Shown in pieces: positions 26,759 through 35,883 of a DNA stretch of 48,944 bases. A program made the position numbers and the translations under genes. The stretch spans positions 1 to 48,944 of the forward strand of contig JAATGJ010000100.1 in assembly GCA_015654695.1 (NCBI GenBank), written 5' to 3'. Numbering within the stretch: the first letter of the stretch is position 1; every line of letters begins with the position of its first letter. This DNA comes from Chitinophagales bacterium. Lineage in GTDB: Bacteria; Bacteroidota; Bacteroidia; Chitinophagales; Chitinophagaceae. The notes below the pieces were generated by a model, which saw only the letters and a list, made by a program, of their open reading frames with translations, did no database searches and had not been told where the DNA came from.

Positions 26759-27637
26759 ATGAATGTAAAGAATATATTAAAAGAAATAGAAAAGGTGGAC
26801 CCCGTGGTGTATGACCGACTTGATACCCGCCGCAATACAATGAAACAATTTGCGGGATTAGCGGGTAAACTTGCATTGGTAACCGTTCCATTTGCACTGG
26901 GTAGTATGTTTAAAAAAGCATACGCCGGTGAAAACCGCGTGGAAACTGTTTTTGATGTCTTGAATTTCGCCCTGACATTAGAATACCTCGAAGCGAAATT
27001 TTATCAAATGGGAAATGCTGCCGCTGTTGGTGGTACGCTGGCTATCCCTGCAGGAGCTGCACAGGCCGCTATTCAAACAATTGGTGCGCATGAAACAGCA
27101 CACGTTGCTTTCCTGAAGAGCGCTATTACCAGTTCAGGCGGCACACCCGTTGCGGAACCTGTATTTGATTTTACAGCCGGTAATGGTACAGGCCTCGGAC
27201 CATTCGCAGGAGTGTTTATTAATTATCCTTTATTTCTTGCCGTAGCTCAAACATTTGAAGATACAGGCGTAAGGGCTTACAAAGGACAGGCGACGGATTC
27301 CGATCTTATGATGAACAATGATGTATTGCAGGCTGCTCTCAGGATACATTCTGTAGAAGCAAGACATGCTGCACATATTCGCCAGATGCGTAAAACAAAT
27401 GGGGGACTGGTGCCTGCAGGTGTGAATGTAAAGCCATGGATAACGCTGAAACAAAGCGGTATAGATTCTGCCGCTGTACAGGCAAGTTATGATGGCGAAG
27501 AAATAACTAACCAGGCTACCATTGAAATTGTAAATATAAACAGCCAGGTTATTTCGGCTACTGCGGCATCTGAAGCATTTGACGAGCCATTGACAAAAGC
27601 ACAGGTACTGGCTATTGTTGATCCGTTTATTGTATGA
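26759..27637 (+). CDS. Exported ferritin-like protein, second of a pair
   Basis: A 292-residue relative of the preceding gene product. It carries a Tat-like TRRNTMKQF (about 23-31) and a hydrophobic segment but no lipobox Cys. The same ligand pattern recurs: TLEYLEAKFY, AHETAHVAFL, TFEDTGVRAY and SVEARHAAHI. An extra C-terminal region of about 60 residues is of unknown use. The 11-base spacing and shared fold suggest the two act together, perhaps as a hetero-oligomer. A strong terminator follows at 27660. Confidence 0.9.
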   Translation: MNVKNILKEIEKVDPVVYDRLDTRRNTMKQFAGLAGKLALVTVPFALGSMFKKAYAGENRVETVFDVLNFALTLEYLEAKFYQMGNAAAVGGTLAIPAGAAQAAIQTIGAHETAHVAFLKSAITSSGGTPVAEPVFDFTAGNGTGLGPFAGVFINYPLFLAVAQTFEDTGVRAYKGQATDSDLMMNNDVLQAALRIHSVEARHAAHIRQMRKTNGGLVPAGVNVKPWITLKQSGIDSAAVQASYDGEEITNQATIEIVNINSQVISATAASEAFDEPLTKAQVLAIVDPFIV

Positions 27638-27659
27638 TTTTAATGTAGACGTTGAAAGA

Positions 27660-27701
27660 AATAAGGGATTTGATCTTTTGATCAGATCTCTTATTCTTTT
27701 T
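27660..27701 (+). terminator. Rho-independent terminator of the ferritin-like pair
   Basis: Arms aataagggatttgatc and gatcagatctcttatt pair over 16 bases with two G-U pairs around tttt, followed by cttttt. Confidence 0.85.
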
Positions 27702-27820
27702 GTAATTAGTAATAGTTGCTAAACGACTTTATTGCTGTATTTCATAGATAAAAGCGGCACTGTTATATTCAGCATCTGGCATCTAATCGTCATCAGGAGC
27801 GGAGCGAATGACAGTATTTC

Positions 27821-30800
27821 TCATTTTACCGGAACCAGCAATACAACAGCTATTCCATTTTTATCATACTGCACGTCCAGATCAGCGCTGATCAGGGCCG
27901 AACGTGTATTCATCTCTTTAATGCTGGTATCAATTTCAGCTACATTTTTATCAAATGTGGCTGTAGCATCCTCCAGTTTAATGGAAAGTTTATTTTTGAA
28001 CAGGTCTGTATGAATAACTGTTTTCTTTCCTCCCGAATACTGTACCATCATTCTCAATGCCTGTTTAAAGATCAGGAAAACTTCATGACGGATCTTCATA
28101 TCCAGTTTCAGCGACCTTACTTTTTTATCCAGTATAATTTCAATACTGGCCCCATGCCGGTTCTTCAATGCATCGGCAAACTCCATCATGCGCAGCAATG
28201 ATTTTTCCATCGTATCATTATCCGGGTCAATGCTCCAGAGTATATCGTCCATGGCAATGATCATGTTATGACTTTTATTGCTGATCTGGTCAATGTATTC
28301 TTTGGAGCGGTCTATCTCCTTATCCGCTTTTATTCTTGCCATTTCGCTCAGCAGGTTGATATTGTTCAGCGTGGTATTTACTTCTTCATGCAGGTTGCCG
28401 GCTATCTCTGTTCTTACTTTTTGTAAAGCGATCAGTTTGTTCACCCGTTGTTTATCCAGCCAGTAAACAACCACGGCGATCAGCAATGCCAGCAGGCAGA
28501 AGAACCACCAGGTTTGCCAGAAAGGGGGAGGAACTGTTATTTTTAATTCCGTTGTTTTTTCCGAATAAATGCCATCGCCGTTCTCGCAGCGTACTTTGAA
28601 AGTATAAGTACCGGGCGGAAGATAAGTATAGATAGCCTGGTTTTGCGCAGAGGCTTTTCTTATCCATTCTTTATCCAGGTTTTCCAGCCTATAGCTGATG
28701 CCATAACTATTCTGAAAGGTTAATGTAGAAAATTGAATGATGATGGAATTTTCGCCGGGCTTTAGCGAGATATAAGGTAAATGCAGCAAAGAATCCACCG
28801 GTAACGATTTATTCAATAAGGTAAAACCGGTAATGATCACATTGGGTGGTGTCAGGTCTATCTGGGAAAATTGCGAAGGATGATAGACTATCAGGTCATG
28901 CGCGGTGCCCATCGCTATCCGGCCATCATTCAACACACAGGTAGCAGCGGTGTTAAAATTAACAGTAGGCAGCCCGTCATTTTCATTGTAAGTGCTGACT
29001 ATTGAATTTTTCATATTAACTGTACATAAACCACTTTCGAGAGTTATCCATAAATGGCCCCTTTCGTCTTTAACTATATTGGAAACGGTATTGGAAGGAA
29101 GCCCGTTCACAGAAGAGAAATACCTGATCGTATTCGTGCGGATATTCAGGATATTCAAACAACCGCTGCCGATGATATACAGGCTATCGTCATATTGCAT
29201 AATATCCGAAGTGGAGGTCAGCATCAGTTTACGGTCTTTAGGGCCATCCGCAGTATAATTATAGATGACGCTGCCGTCTTTACTATTTACCCTGAATACA
29301 CCATGACTCCTCGTACACGCCCAGATATCACCCTGTTTATCCGTATAAAGCCGAAAGATGATACTGCCGAATTTTTGTATTAAAGAGAAACTATCTGCGG
29401 CTGCATCCCATTTTATCAAATGACCGCCTTGTGTACCGAGCCAGAGGTTACCGTTTTTATCTTCAGTTATCTGCCGGATAGTCCATCCTTTGAATACAGG
29501 CGGGCGTATCTTTTCACTGCTTTTTTTACCAGCATGATAAATAAACAGGAGCCCACCCTGGTTGCCCCTCCATATATCTCCATTGGCACGTTCGTATATG
29601 CACCAGGCCATACCTTCACCCAGTTGAAGACTCTGTTCTGCATAATCTCTTTTCACCGGGTTGAGTTCTTTATCATACGCAAACAGTCCATCGCCCCAGG
29701 TACTGACAAGTATATCGCCATTTCGCAACTGCATTATACCAGATACATCCGGCATATAAGCCTTGTCATCATTTATTCTCCTGCTGGGGATCGTATGAAG
29801 AAACTGGCCGGCAGGATTAAAACGATATAACCCTTTATTGGTGGAGATCCATATATTACGTTCTTTGTCTTCAAACAAATTTCTGACACCGTCGTAGCGG
29901 ATGCTGAACTCACCGGGGAGGTTACTTTCTACCAGTTCAAATATTTTTTTTCTTTTGTTGAATTTTGCGAACAGGCCGCCACCATATACCCAAAGGGTAC
30001 TATCCTCCTGTTCTTTTAAGGCATAGGTCTCATGGTATTTGCGTTTAAGAATAACATTCAGGTGCGGATCCCAGTCGGTTAATTTTTTTGTGGCCATGTC
30101 ATAACTGTAAAACATGGAGATGCCCCCCGGGGGCCATGATAGTAACCAGAACCTGTTTGAGCTGTCCCAGTAAGGGATTGAAGTATATTTAGCCGAAGTA
30201 TAAGCATTGATGATTGGATCGTTCGTTACATTATGTCCGCGATAGGACATTAGTTTTTCTTTGATGCTGTATTTAACAAGCCCTGAGTCGCAGGCTATCC
30301 AGTAATTGTTATTAACAGGATCCTGTGTTATACCAAAAGGTCCCCAGTTGGCCGGTACGCTGAAAGGATTGTGTGTGGATGCAAACTCACCTGCAGCTTC
30401 ATTATAGGTGAGTATGGCCTTGTGCTCCAGTATCAGCATCAGGGTACCCTCATTATCTTTCATGAAACGGCTGTCAGCATCCCGCAGGGGCATTTCAGGA
30501 TAGCGTACCAGTACTTCATGAAATGTAAAATCAGCAGTATTAAAATAACCCATTTTGTTTTCCCCGCATTTCAGCCAGAGCCTGTTTTTTTTATCCAGGT
30601 GCAGCCAATACACGGCATCGTTAGGAATAGAACTGGTATCACCGGGAATATGCTGAAAAGTTAGAAAACGGCGGCCATCATAACGCTGGAGCCCGTTCAG
30701 CGTAGCGATCCAGATAAATCCTTTGGCATCCTGCTCTGTACCCGTTACTTCATTTGATACAAGCCCGTTGCGTGATCCAAGATGATAGAAAAGATATTCC

Positions 30801-30895
30801 TGTTTCGGTTGTGCGGATAGAGTGCTGCTCATCGCAGCCAGTAAAACGAGTATGAATGATCGCAACTGCAAAATACGGGGTGGTTTGTCTTTCAA
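27821..30895 (-). CDS. Two-component-regulator propeller sensor with decayed ATPase domain (copy B)
   Basis: Up to 1024 residues with the same plan as copy A at 7419: signal peptide (ILVLLAAMSSTLSAQ), propeller blades (WIATLNG, WISTNKG, WLGTQGG), Y_Y_Y domain (YTYLPPGTYTF), TM helix (WWFFCLLALLIAVVVYW) and LHEE dimerisation helix. The C-terminal 260 residues are nearly identical to copy A while the propeller is clearly divergent. The ATPase end is decayed too: the N-box reads QALRMMVQY and there is no DxGxG. No ATG fits: TTG at 30895, 30871 or 30865 are the options, and the promoter-like box at 30893-30900 would favour one of the later two. Confidence 0.9.
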   Translation of the reverse strand: MKDKPPRILQLRSFILVLLAAMSSTLSAQPKQEYLFYHLGSRNGLVSNEVTGTEQDAKGFIWIATLNGLQRYDGRRFLTFQHIPGDTSSIPNDAVYWLHLDKKNRLWLKCGENKMGYFNTADFTFHEVLVRYPEMPLRDADSRFMKDNEGTLMLILEHKAILTYNEAAGEFASTHNPFSVPANWGPFGITQDPVNNNYWIACDSGLVKYSIKEKLMSYRGHNVTNDPIINAYTSAKYTSIPYWDSSNRFWLLSWPPGGISMFYSYDMATKKLTDWDPHLNVILKRKYHETYALKEQEDSTLWVYGGGLFAKFNKRKKIFELVESNLPGEFSIRYDGVRNLFEDKERNIWISTNKGLYRFNPAGQFLHTIPSRRINDDKAYMPDVSGIMQLRNGDILVSTWGDGLFAYDKELNPVKRDYAEQSLQLGEGMAWCIYERANGDIWRGNQGGLLFIYHAGKKSSEKIRPPVFKGWTIRQITEDKNGNLWLGTQGGHLIKWDAAADSFSLIQKFGSIIFRLYTDKQGDIWACTRSHGVFRVNSKDGSVIYNYTADGPKDRKLMLTSTSDIMQYDDSLYIIGSGCLNILNIRTNTIRYFSSVNGLPSNTVSNIVKDERGHLWITLESGLCTVNMKNSIVSTYNENDGLPTVNFNTAATCVLNDGRIAMGTAHDLIVYHPSQFSQIDLTPPNVIITGFTLLNKSLPVDSLLHLPYISLKPGENSIIIQFSTLTFQNSYGISYRLENLDKEWIRKASAQNQAIYTYLPPGTYTFKVRCENGDGIYSEKTTELKITVPPPFWQTWWFFCLLALLIAVVVYWLDKQRVNKLIALQKVRTEIAGNLHEEVNTTLNNINLLSEMARIKADKEIDRSKEYIDQISNKSHNMIIAMDDILWSIDPDNDTMEKSLLRMMEFADALKNRHGASIEIILDKKVRSLKLDMKIRHEVFLIFKQALRMMVQYSGGKKTVIHTDLFKNKLSIKLEDATATFDKNVAEIDTSIKEMNTRSALISADLDVQYDKNGIAVVLLVPVK

Positions 30896-30900
30896 ATATA
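30893..30900 (-). promoter_or_regulatory. TANNTTTG -7 box (TATATTTG) of the paralogous sensor
   Basis: It reads TATATTTG on the minus strand and shares ATTATATTTGA with the box before copy A. If real, transcription starts inside the longest open frame, making the TTG at 30871 or 30865 the likelier start. Confidence 0.35.
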
Positions 30901-30901
30901 A

Positions 30902-31099
30902 TCAACCCCTGCATAAATTGTAAAAAGCCGTGAACGAATTGAGGAAATCAAAGATGAACTCAGCAAAAGGTTTTTTGAAGTGTTTGTTGATTGCATATCC
31001 CGGCGGCAACTCATTCAGGTTAGTCAACAACTCATTCACTGTATGATTGCCTTCAGCATTACCCGGTAATAATTTTACTTCATCAAATTCATTCATCAT
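30902..31099 (-). CDS. Small hypothetical protein
   Basis: About 65 residues from the ATG at 31099, ending just before the propeller sensor gene. It has no known domain; the C-terminal half (HKFFK-type basic patch, then EFIFDFLNSF) is aromatic and amphipathic. It sits in the divergent gap with the hemerythrin-like gene. It could be a real leader gene of the sensor or simply spacer. Confidence 0.35.
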   Translation of the reverse strand: MMNEFDEVKLLPGNAEGNHTVNELLTNLNELPPGYAINKHFKKPFAEFIFDFLNSFTAFYNLCRG

Positions 31100-31111
31100 T
31101 AAATCTTTTTT

Positions 31112-31792
31112 ATGCAACGGTACAATATCTTTCTCCAGGTCCACAAAGGATTGAAGGCTCTTTTATATGATACGGCGTTAAAAGTTCAGCATACTGATTT
31201 CTGGAATGTAGAAGAAGCGGAAGACACTATTGAAAGGATAAACGAAGTGGTAAGCCTTTTTGAAAAGCATGCACACAGCGAGGACACCTATGTTTTTTCT
31301 GTGGTGGAGAAATATGAACCATCTGTAGCGGATGCTTTTGAACAGGAGCATGTGAAGGACCATTTCCTGGGACAGTTGCTGGAAGGATCGCTGGCTCTTT
31401 ACAAAAATGCCGGCATCATAACTGAAAAAGTGGAAGCCAGTAAACAAATTCAATCAGCGTATATAAAATTCATGGTCTTTAATATAGAGCACATGGCGAA
31501 AGAAGAAGATGTGATCAACCCGATACTGTGGAGGTATAATACCGATGCGGAGATCATGGCGATCACGCAGCAGATAGTAGCCAATATACCACAGAACCAG
31601 ATGGCGGTCGTCAGCAAATGGATGATCAGGGGGCTTAACAATGCCGAAATAACCGGCTGGCTGAAAGGAGTGGAAAAGAATGCACCGGAGCCGGTGTTCC
31701 AGTCATTGTTTGTAATAGCAGAAAGAGAATTACCCGAAAGGCGTTTCCGCCAGGTACTGGAAAGCCTGACGGAAGGAGCTATGCTCGCATAA
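31112..31792 (+). CDS. Hemerythrin-like (HHE) domain protein
   Basis: A 226-residue soluble protein. The first 150 residues form a hemerythrin-like four-helix domain with spaced His and Glu: His11, His53/His55 with Glu57, His80/His84, and His127 with Glu131/132 in EHMAKEE, the usual di-iron ligand pattern. The C-terminal 75 residues are helical and not part of the domain. Such proteins bind oxygen or sense oxygen, NO or iron. It has no signal peptide. A terminator follows at 31943. Confidence 0.85.
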   Translation: MQRYNIFLQVHKGLKALLYDTALKVQHTDFWNVEEAEDTIERINEVVSLFEKHAHSEDTYVFSVVEKYEPSVADAFEQEHVKDHFLGQLLEGSLALYKNAGIITEKVEASKQIQSAYIKFMVFNIEHMAKEEDVINPILWRYNTDAEIMAITQQIVANIPQNQMAVVSKWMIRGLNNAEITGWLKGVEKNAPEPVFQSLFVIAERELPERRFRQVLESLTEGAMLA

Positions 31793-31820
31793 TTTATTCA
31801 TCATATAAAAACTAACAATT

Positions 31821-31913
31821 ATGAAATACATGATCTTACTGATACTGGTATTGATCTTAAAAGACAAATGGTCTTCAAGATTGCTCCGCCAGAACATACA
31901 CGGCGTTTTGTAA
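31821..31913 (+). CDS. Possible 30-residue membrane peptide
   Basis: ATG follows aactaacaatt, a typical leader for this kind of genome. The peptide has a hydrophobic run (MILLILVLIL) and a basic tail (KDKWSSRLLRQ). It lies between the hemerythrin-like gene and its terminator, so it would be co-transcribed. Too short to be certain. Confidence 0.35.
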   Translation: MKYMILLILVLILKDKWSSRLLRQNIHGVL

Positions 31914-31942
31914 ATTTTTTGCGTTCATACATATACAGGGTC

Positions 31943-31971
31943 AGTCCGGGTAGTTTTGCCCGGACTTTTTT
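31943..31971 (+). terminator. Rho-independent terminator
   Basis: Arms agtccggg (31943-31950) and cccggact (31959-31966) are perfect, followed by five Ts. It ends the hemerythrin-like transcript. Confidence 0.9.
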
Positions 31972-31987
31972 AGTGAATTAATTTTCA

Positions 31988-32038
31988 CGCAAAGGCGCAG
32001 AGAACGTAATACCTATTTAGCGCCGTTGCGCCTTTGCC
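31988..32038. repeat. Inverted repeat with CAAAGGCGCA arms
   Basis: caaaggcgca (31990-31999) and tgcgcctttg (32027-32036) pair perfectly. This is a dispersed-repeat type common in Bacteroidota spacers; nothing suggests coding. Confidence 0.6.
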
Positions 32039-32105
32039 TGGGTTTATTTGCCAGGCGCCGGGATAACGAAATAATATTTTAATGATATTTGTTCAAATTG
32101 TTCGT

Positions 32106-32762
32106 ATGCGCATTCTCATTTTAGGAGCTACAGGCCGCACTGGTAAATTAGTAGCAGAACAGGCATTACAGCGTGGTCATACTGTTCATGCATTGGTAAG
32201 AGATAAGAACAAGGTGAAGTTGAACCACGCTGATCTTACATTGTTTGAGGGACAACCTGCGGACAGGGCAGCATTGGCAAATGCCATGAAAGGATGCGAA
32301 GCTATACTTAGTGCATTGAATATATCAAGGACCAGTGATTTTCCCTGGGCGAAGCTGCGGTCACCAAAAGATTTTTTATCATCAGTGATGAAGCATATCA
32401 TTGAACTGGCGCCGCAGCATACTATCAGCCGCATCGTTTTTACTTCCGCCTGGGGAGCAGCAGAAACAAGAAAGGATATACCCGGCTGGTTTCGCTGGTT
32501 TATTGAGCACAGCAATATTAAGTATCCTTATGATGATCATGCAAGGCAGGAAGAATTGATAAAGCAAACTTCTTTGCAATGGACATCTGTACGGCCGGTT
32601 GGGCTGACCAATTCAAATAACACAAAAGAATTGATCGTAACTATAAATAATCATCCCAAACCCCGGCTGATGATCAGCCGCAGCCATGTAGCGTCTTTTA
32701 TGCTGGATGTGCTGGAGAAAAATTTATATGTGAGGGAGATGGTGGTAGTGTCGGAGAGGTGA
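32106..32762 (+). CDS. NAD(P)-binding atypical SDR / NmrA-like protein
   Basis: From ATG at 32106 this gives about 218 residues. An N-terminal Rossmann fold with GATGRTGKLVAEQAL (residues 7-21) and VHALVRD after beta-2 is the NAD(P)-binding signature of the NAD(P)H-binding family. There is no YxxxK active site, so it belongs to the atypical SDR or quinone-reductase-regulator type. It stands alone; the substrate is unknown. Confidence 0.88.
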   Translation: MRILILGATGRTGKLVAEQALQRGHTVHALVRDKNKVKLNHADLTLFEGQPADRAALANAMKGCEAILSALNISRTSDFPWAKLRSPKDFLSSVMKHIIELAPQHTISRIVFTSAWGAAETRKDIPGWFRWFIEHSNIKYPYDDHARQEELIKQTSLQWTSVRPVGLTNSNNTKELIVTINNHPKPRLMISRSHVASFMLDVLEKNLYVREMVVVSER

Positions 32763-32854
32763 TTTTTTGTTCAGGTTTGTATGGGGGATTGGCTAAATTT
32801 GAAATAAGGACTTTTTGCCAATCCATTAGTTAGCTGCAAGCTGTCTTAAATATT

Positions 32855-33244
32855 ATGAAAAGAAATATCACTATCGCGACTTTAACTATTATGTCTCTTT
32901 GTTTTTTATTAGGATGCGAGGCGAACAACAAGTATACGTACATACAAATAGTCTACAAAGAGGTTAAGCCGGGGGATTCCGTAAGGAAGTTTATAGCCGG
33001 TAAAATTATTCTTGAGACTAGCGATTCTGTAGCTTATTTGAATGCTTTTGTAAAGTTCTGTATATCTCTGAAAGCCTATGAACACCGGGTTAATTCATCT
33101 GCCGGCAAACTATCTTTCCAACCTATTGGTTTCATGTTGATCAACGAAAACGGCGTTGATATTTCAAAGTCTATTACCTTCACTACTAAAGATTATATGG
33201 AGAGGAAAATCGAGAAGGAAATTCGGGAAATGACTTTTCCTTGA
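32855..33244 (+). CDS. Small lipoprotein of unknown function
   Basis: 129 residues with a lipoprotein signal peptide, lipobox FLLGC and Cys21. The mature part is beta-strand rich with no recognised domain. It is followed by a gene-free stretch (33245-33629). Confidence 0.65.
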   Translation: MKRNITIATLTIMSLCFLLGCEANNKYTYIQIVYKEVKPGDSVRKFIAGKIILETSDSVAYLNAFVKFCISLKAYEHRVNSSAGKLSFQPIGFMLINENGVDISKSITFTTKDYMERKIEKEIREMTFP

Positions 33245-33629
33245 ACATTTAAGATGTTGTACAAATTTCACGCAATTAATTTTTTATTACCGACTCCGAA
33301 TAATAGGCACGAAAAAGATAGAGGGCTTTGGCATACATTTGCGATGTGATAGTCAGACTTTAATTGTACAGATGCCGCCATCGGGCTTTCTGCTATGCCG
33401 GTTGAAGAGTATGTCCTCATCTGTTTATTGGTATCAGCCATCGTTCAGACTAAACGAACAAATTTCAACAAAAGAATTTAACTTCAACTTCAGTTTTTCA
33501 ATTGGTTCTATATCGGCCTGAAGGACTGCAGAGTACCAGCACAGCAGTAAGTTAAAAGCATTGTATGCCATAAAATAAACAACAAATGGTGTGTGAGTTA
33601 TTTGTAGGAAAGTATGTAATGTAAAAAAT
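33245..33629. other. Intergenic stretch, nothing recognised
   Basis: These 385 bases have short open frames without start signals or coding-like composition. No repeat or terminator stood out. Confidence 0.5.
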
Positions 33630-34352
33630 ATGAAACTTGAAAAATCACTCTATCAAAAGAGCTGGCTCTATTTTGTAGTTTTCTTTTTATTTATGGTTTG
33701 GGGCTTTTGGTTTACCTATTTCACTAAAATACTGGACCAGGAAAATTACCGGATGCACCTCCATGGAGCCGCTTTAATTTTATGGTGCCTTATGCTGATT
33801 ATTCAGCCATACCTGATCCGGGCAAAAAAAGTTAAAATCCATAAAAAGACCGGAAAAATCTCTTACTTGCTTATACCATTTTTACTGTTTTCAACAATTG
33901 ACCTTCTTAAATACAGGTTACACGGCAATGCCGTATTGAGTAATTCAGATAATTTTTTTATAGCTCTTGTGCTTAATGGCTTACTGGTATTTGTAATCTT
34001 ATATGGCCTGGCTATTTACCATAAAGGAAAAGGACCGATTCATGGCAGGTACATGCTATGCACGGCTTTTCCCATGTTTACGCCGATTACCGACCGCATA
34101 ATCAGTATTCATTTTCCATCCTGGCTGAGGCATCTTCCGACTATAGATGGCAAACCCATAGAACCCATAATTGGCTTTGCGTTGGCTGATCTTTTACTGA
34201 TAGTTTTATGTATCTGGGACTGGCGTTCGCATAAGCGCCGGAACGTTTTCCCGGTTGTCCTGCTGCTTTTGATCGCCTATCATATTTCAGTACTAAACTT
34301 TTATAAATACACATTTTGGATTAAATTCTGTGAATGGTTCGCAGCTTTTTGA
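33630..34352 (+). CDS. Multi-pass membrane protein, DUF2306-like
   Basis: 240 residues with about six TM helices. The pattern MHLHGAALILWCLMLIIQP, followed by KIHKKTGKISYLL, is that of DUF2306-like membrane proteins, with conserved His residues that could bind haem or metal (inference). It is read 40 bases ahead of the nitrilase-family gene and may be co-transcribed with it. Function unknown. Confidence 0.8.
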   Translation: MKLEKSLYQKSWLYFVVFFLFMVWGFWFTYFTKILDQENYRMHLHGAALILWCLMLIIQPYLIRAKKVKIHKKTGKISYLLIPFLLFSTIDLLKYRLHGNAVLSNSDNFFIALVLNGLLVFVILYGLAIYHKGKGPIHGRYMLCTAFPMFTPITDRIISIHFPSWLRHLPTIDGKPIEPIIGFALADLLLIVLCIWDWRSHKRRNVFPVVLLLLIAYHISVLNFYKYTFWIKFCEWFAAF

Positions 34353-34392
34353 GGTAAATTATTTGAGAATATTATATTAAACAGAGCTCATA

Positions 34393-35121
34393 ATGAAAAT
34401 TTGTGTAGCACAAACAAGACCTGTCAAAGGTGACATTGAAAGTAATATTACTAATCACAAAAGAATAATAGACCTGGCTGTTACCTATGGAATAGGGACT
34501 ATTATTTTCCCTGAACTATCCATAACGGGTTACGAACCGGAACTGGCAAAAGAATTAGCCACTGATCAGGATGATAGCAGGTTTGATGATTTTCAAACAA
34601 TCAGTGATAGCAGGAAGATAACAATAGGAATTGGAGTGCCCATAAAAAACGATTCAGGTATCTGTATCAGTATAGTTATTTTTCAGCCGTTCAAAGTAAG
34701 AGAACTGTATTCAAAAAAATACTTACACGCTGATGAAGAGCCGTATTTTACCAGCGGGCAAAACACTATTGGCTTATTGGGGAATAAACCCGGCATTGCC
34801 CTTGCAATTTGTTATGAGTTATCAGTTCCCGAACATTCGGAGAATGCTTTTAAAACCGGTGCCGGAATTTATATAGCAAGTGTGGCTAAGTCAACGGACG
34901 GAGTTGAAAAAGCAGTAGCAACTTTATCGGGGATTGCCGGTAAGTATTCAATGACAGTATTATTCTCGAACTGTGTTGGTCACTGCGATAATTTTGAAAG
35001 CGCTGGAAGGACATCCATTTGGAATAGTAAAGGCTTATTGGCAGGGCAGTTAAATGATACTAATGAAGGCATACTGATTATTGATACTGATACACAGGAG
35101 ATAATTGAGAAGGTAATCTAA
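34393..35121 (+). CDS. Carbon-nitrogen hydrolase (nitrilase superfamily)
   Basis: 242 residues with the complete catalytic triad: Glu41 in FPELSITGY, Lys109 in SKKYLHADE, and Cys140 in AICYELSVPEH. It is shorter than classical nitrilases and closer in length to amidase or omega-amidase members. No signal peptide. The probable reaction is amide or nitrile hydrolysis; the substrate is not evident. Confidence 0.9.
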   Translation: MKICVAQTRPVKGDIESNITNHKRIIDLAVTYGIGTIIFPELSITGYEPELAKELATDQDDSRFDDFQTISDSRKITIGIGVPIKNDSGICISIVIFQPFKVRELYSKKYLHADEEPYFTSGQNTIGLLGNKPGIALAICYELSVPEHSENAFKTGAGIYIASVAKSTDGVEKAVATLSGIAGKYSMTVLFSNCVGHCDNFESAGRTSIWNSKGLLAGQLNDTNEGILIIDTDTQEIIEKVI

Positions 35122-35267
35122 ACAATACTGGCATACCTATTTCTCTTTTGAAAGATGTGTAAAAAAAGTGATACAAAAGCCGGCAGTACTCATTTGCTGA
35201 AATGCAAATTCTGTATTGCCCGCCTCTATGTTTATTTCATATTTGTAATAACAGTTTTGTTATTCCA

Positions 35268-35852
35268 TTACAGTTCTTTCAGTGATTTTGGACCCGGCAC
35301 TACATTATGAACAGGCCTGGTTGTTTTCAGGAAAGCGAAAATGGATCTCAGGTCAGTGTCACTTAAGTTCCTGTAAACAAACCAGGGCATTGGTGGTAAT
35401 AAATCACGGGCTTCTTTCAAACCTTTTGATTTTCCCTGGCGGATAGCTGTCATGAATTGATTTTCTGACCAGTTACCAAGACCTGTTTCATCAGAACTGA
35501 TATTAGCTGCATAAGATTGTCCCCAGGGGCCAACGGCTGATGTAAGATCCATGGCAAATAGCATGTATCCATCTTTCATAACACTTGTATTGGGTTTGCC
35601 CAGTGGAGTGCCGGCAAGATGACCGCCAAAACGATGTTCCATATCCAGCTCAGGACCGGCAGGTCCCATCTTTTTGGGTGAATGACAATCGTCGCAGCCC
35701 ATGGCGTTAACCAAATAACTGCCGCGTTTGATCAGGCTGTCCTGGCTGATGATAACGGTATTATCCGAATTTGCTGAAGTATTCGTGCAGGCGATCATAG
35801 CAAATGATACCGAAGCTGCTAATGCTGCGAGAATCAGAATTGATTTTTTCAT
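35268..35852 (-). CDS. Monohaem cytochrome c lipoprotein
   Basis: 194 residues. Lipoprotein signal (MKKSILILAALAASVSF, Cys22), one haem c site C53-DD-C56-H57, and Met155 in LPPMPW as the likely second axial ligand. It is an outward-facing electron carrier or a subunit of a dehydrogenase not seen here. A DUF1772-like membrane protein gene lies 31 bases upstream, and the pair is probably one operon. Haem attachment would rely on genes elsewhere. Confidence 0.85.
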   Translation of the reverse strand: MKKSILILAALAASVSFAMIACTNTSANSDNTVIISQDSLIKRGSYLVNAMGCDDCHSPKKMGPAGPELDMEHRFGGHLAGTPLGKPNTSVMKDGYMLFAMDLTSAVGPWGQSYAANISSDETGLGNWSENQFMTAIRQGKSKGLKEARDLLPPMPWFVYRNLSDTDLRSIFAFLKTTRPVHNVVPGPKSLKEL

Positions 35853-35883
35853 TTCTTTAAATTTTATAGTTGATAAGATGTAA

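Noticed and set aside
33339-33521. 60-residue open frame in the gap before the DUF2306-like gene
   Set aside because: No start signal or domain, and composition like spacer.
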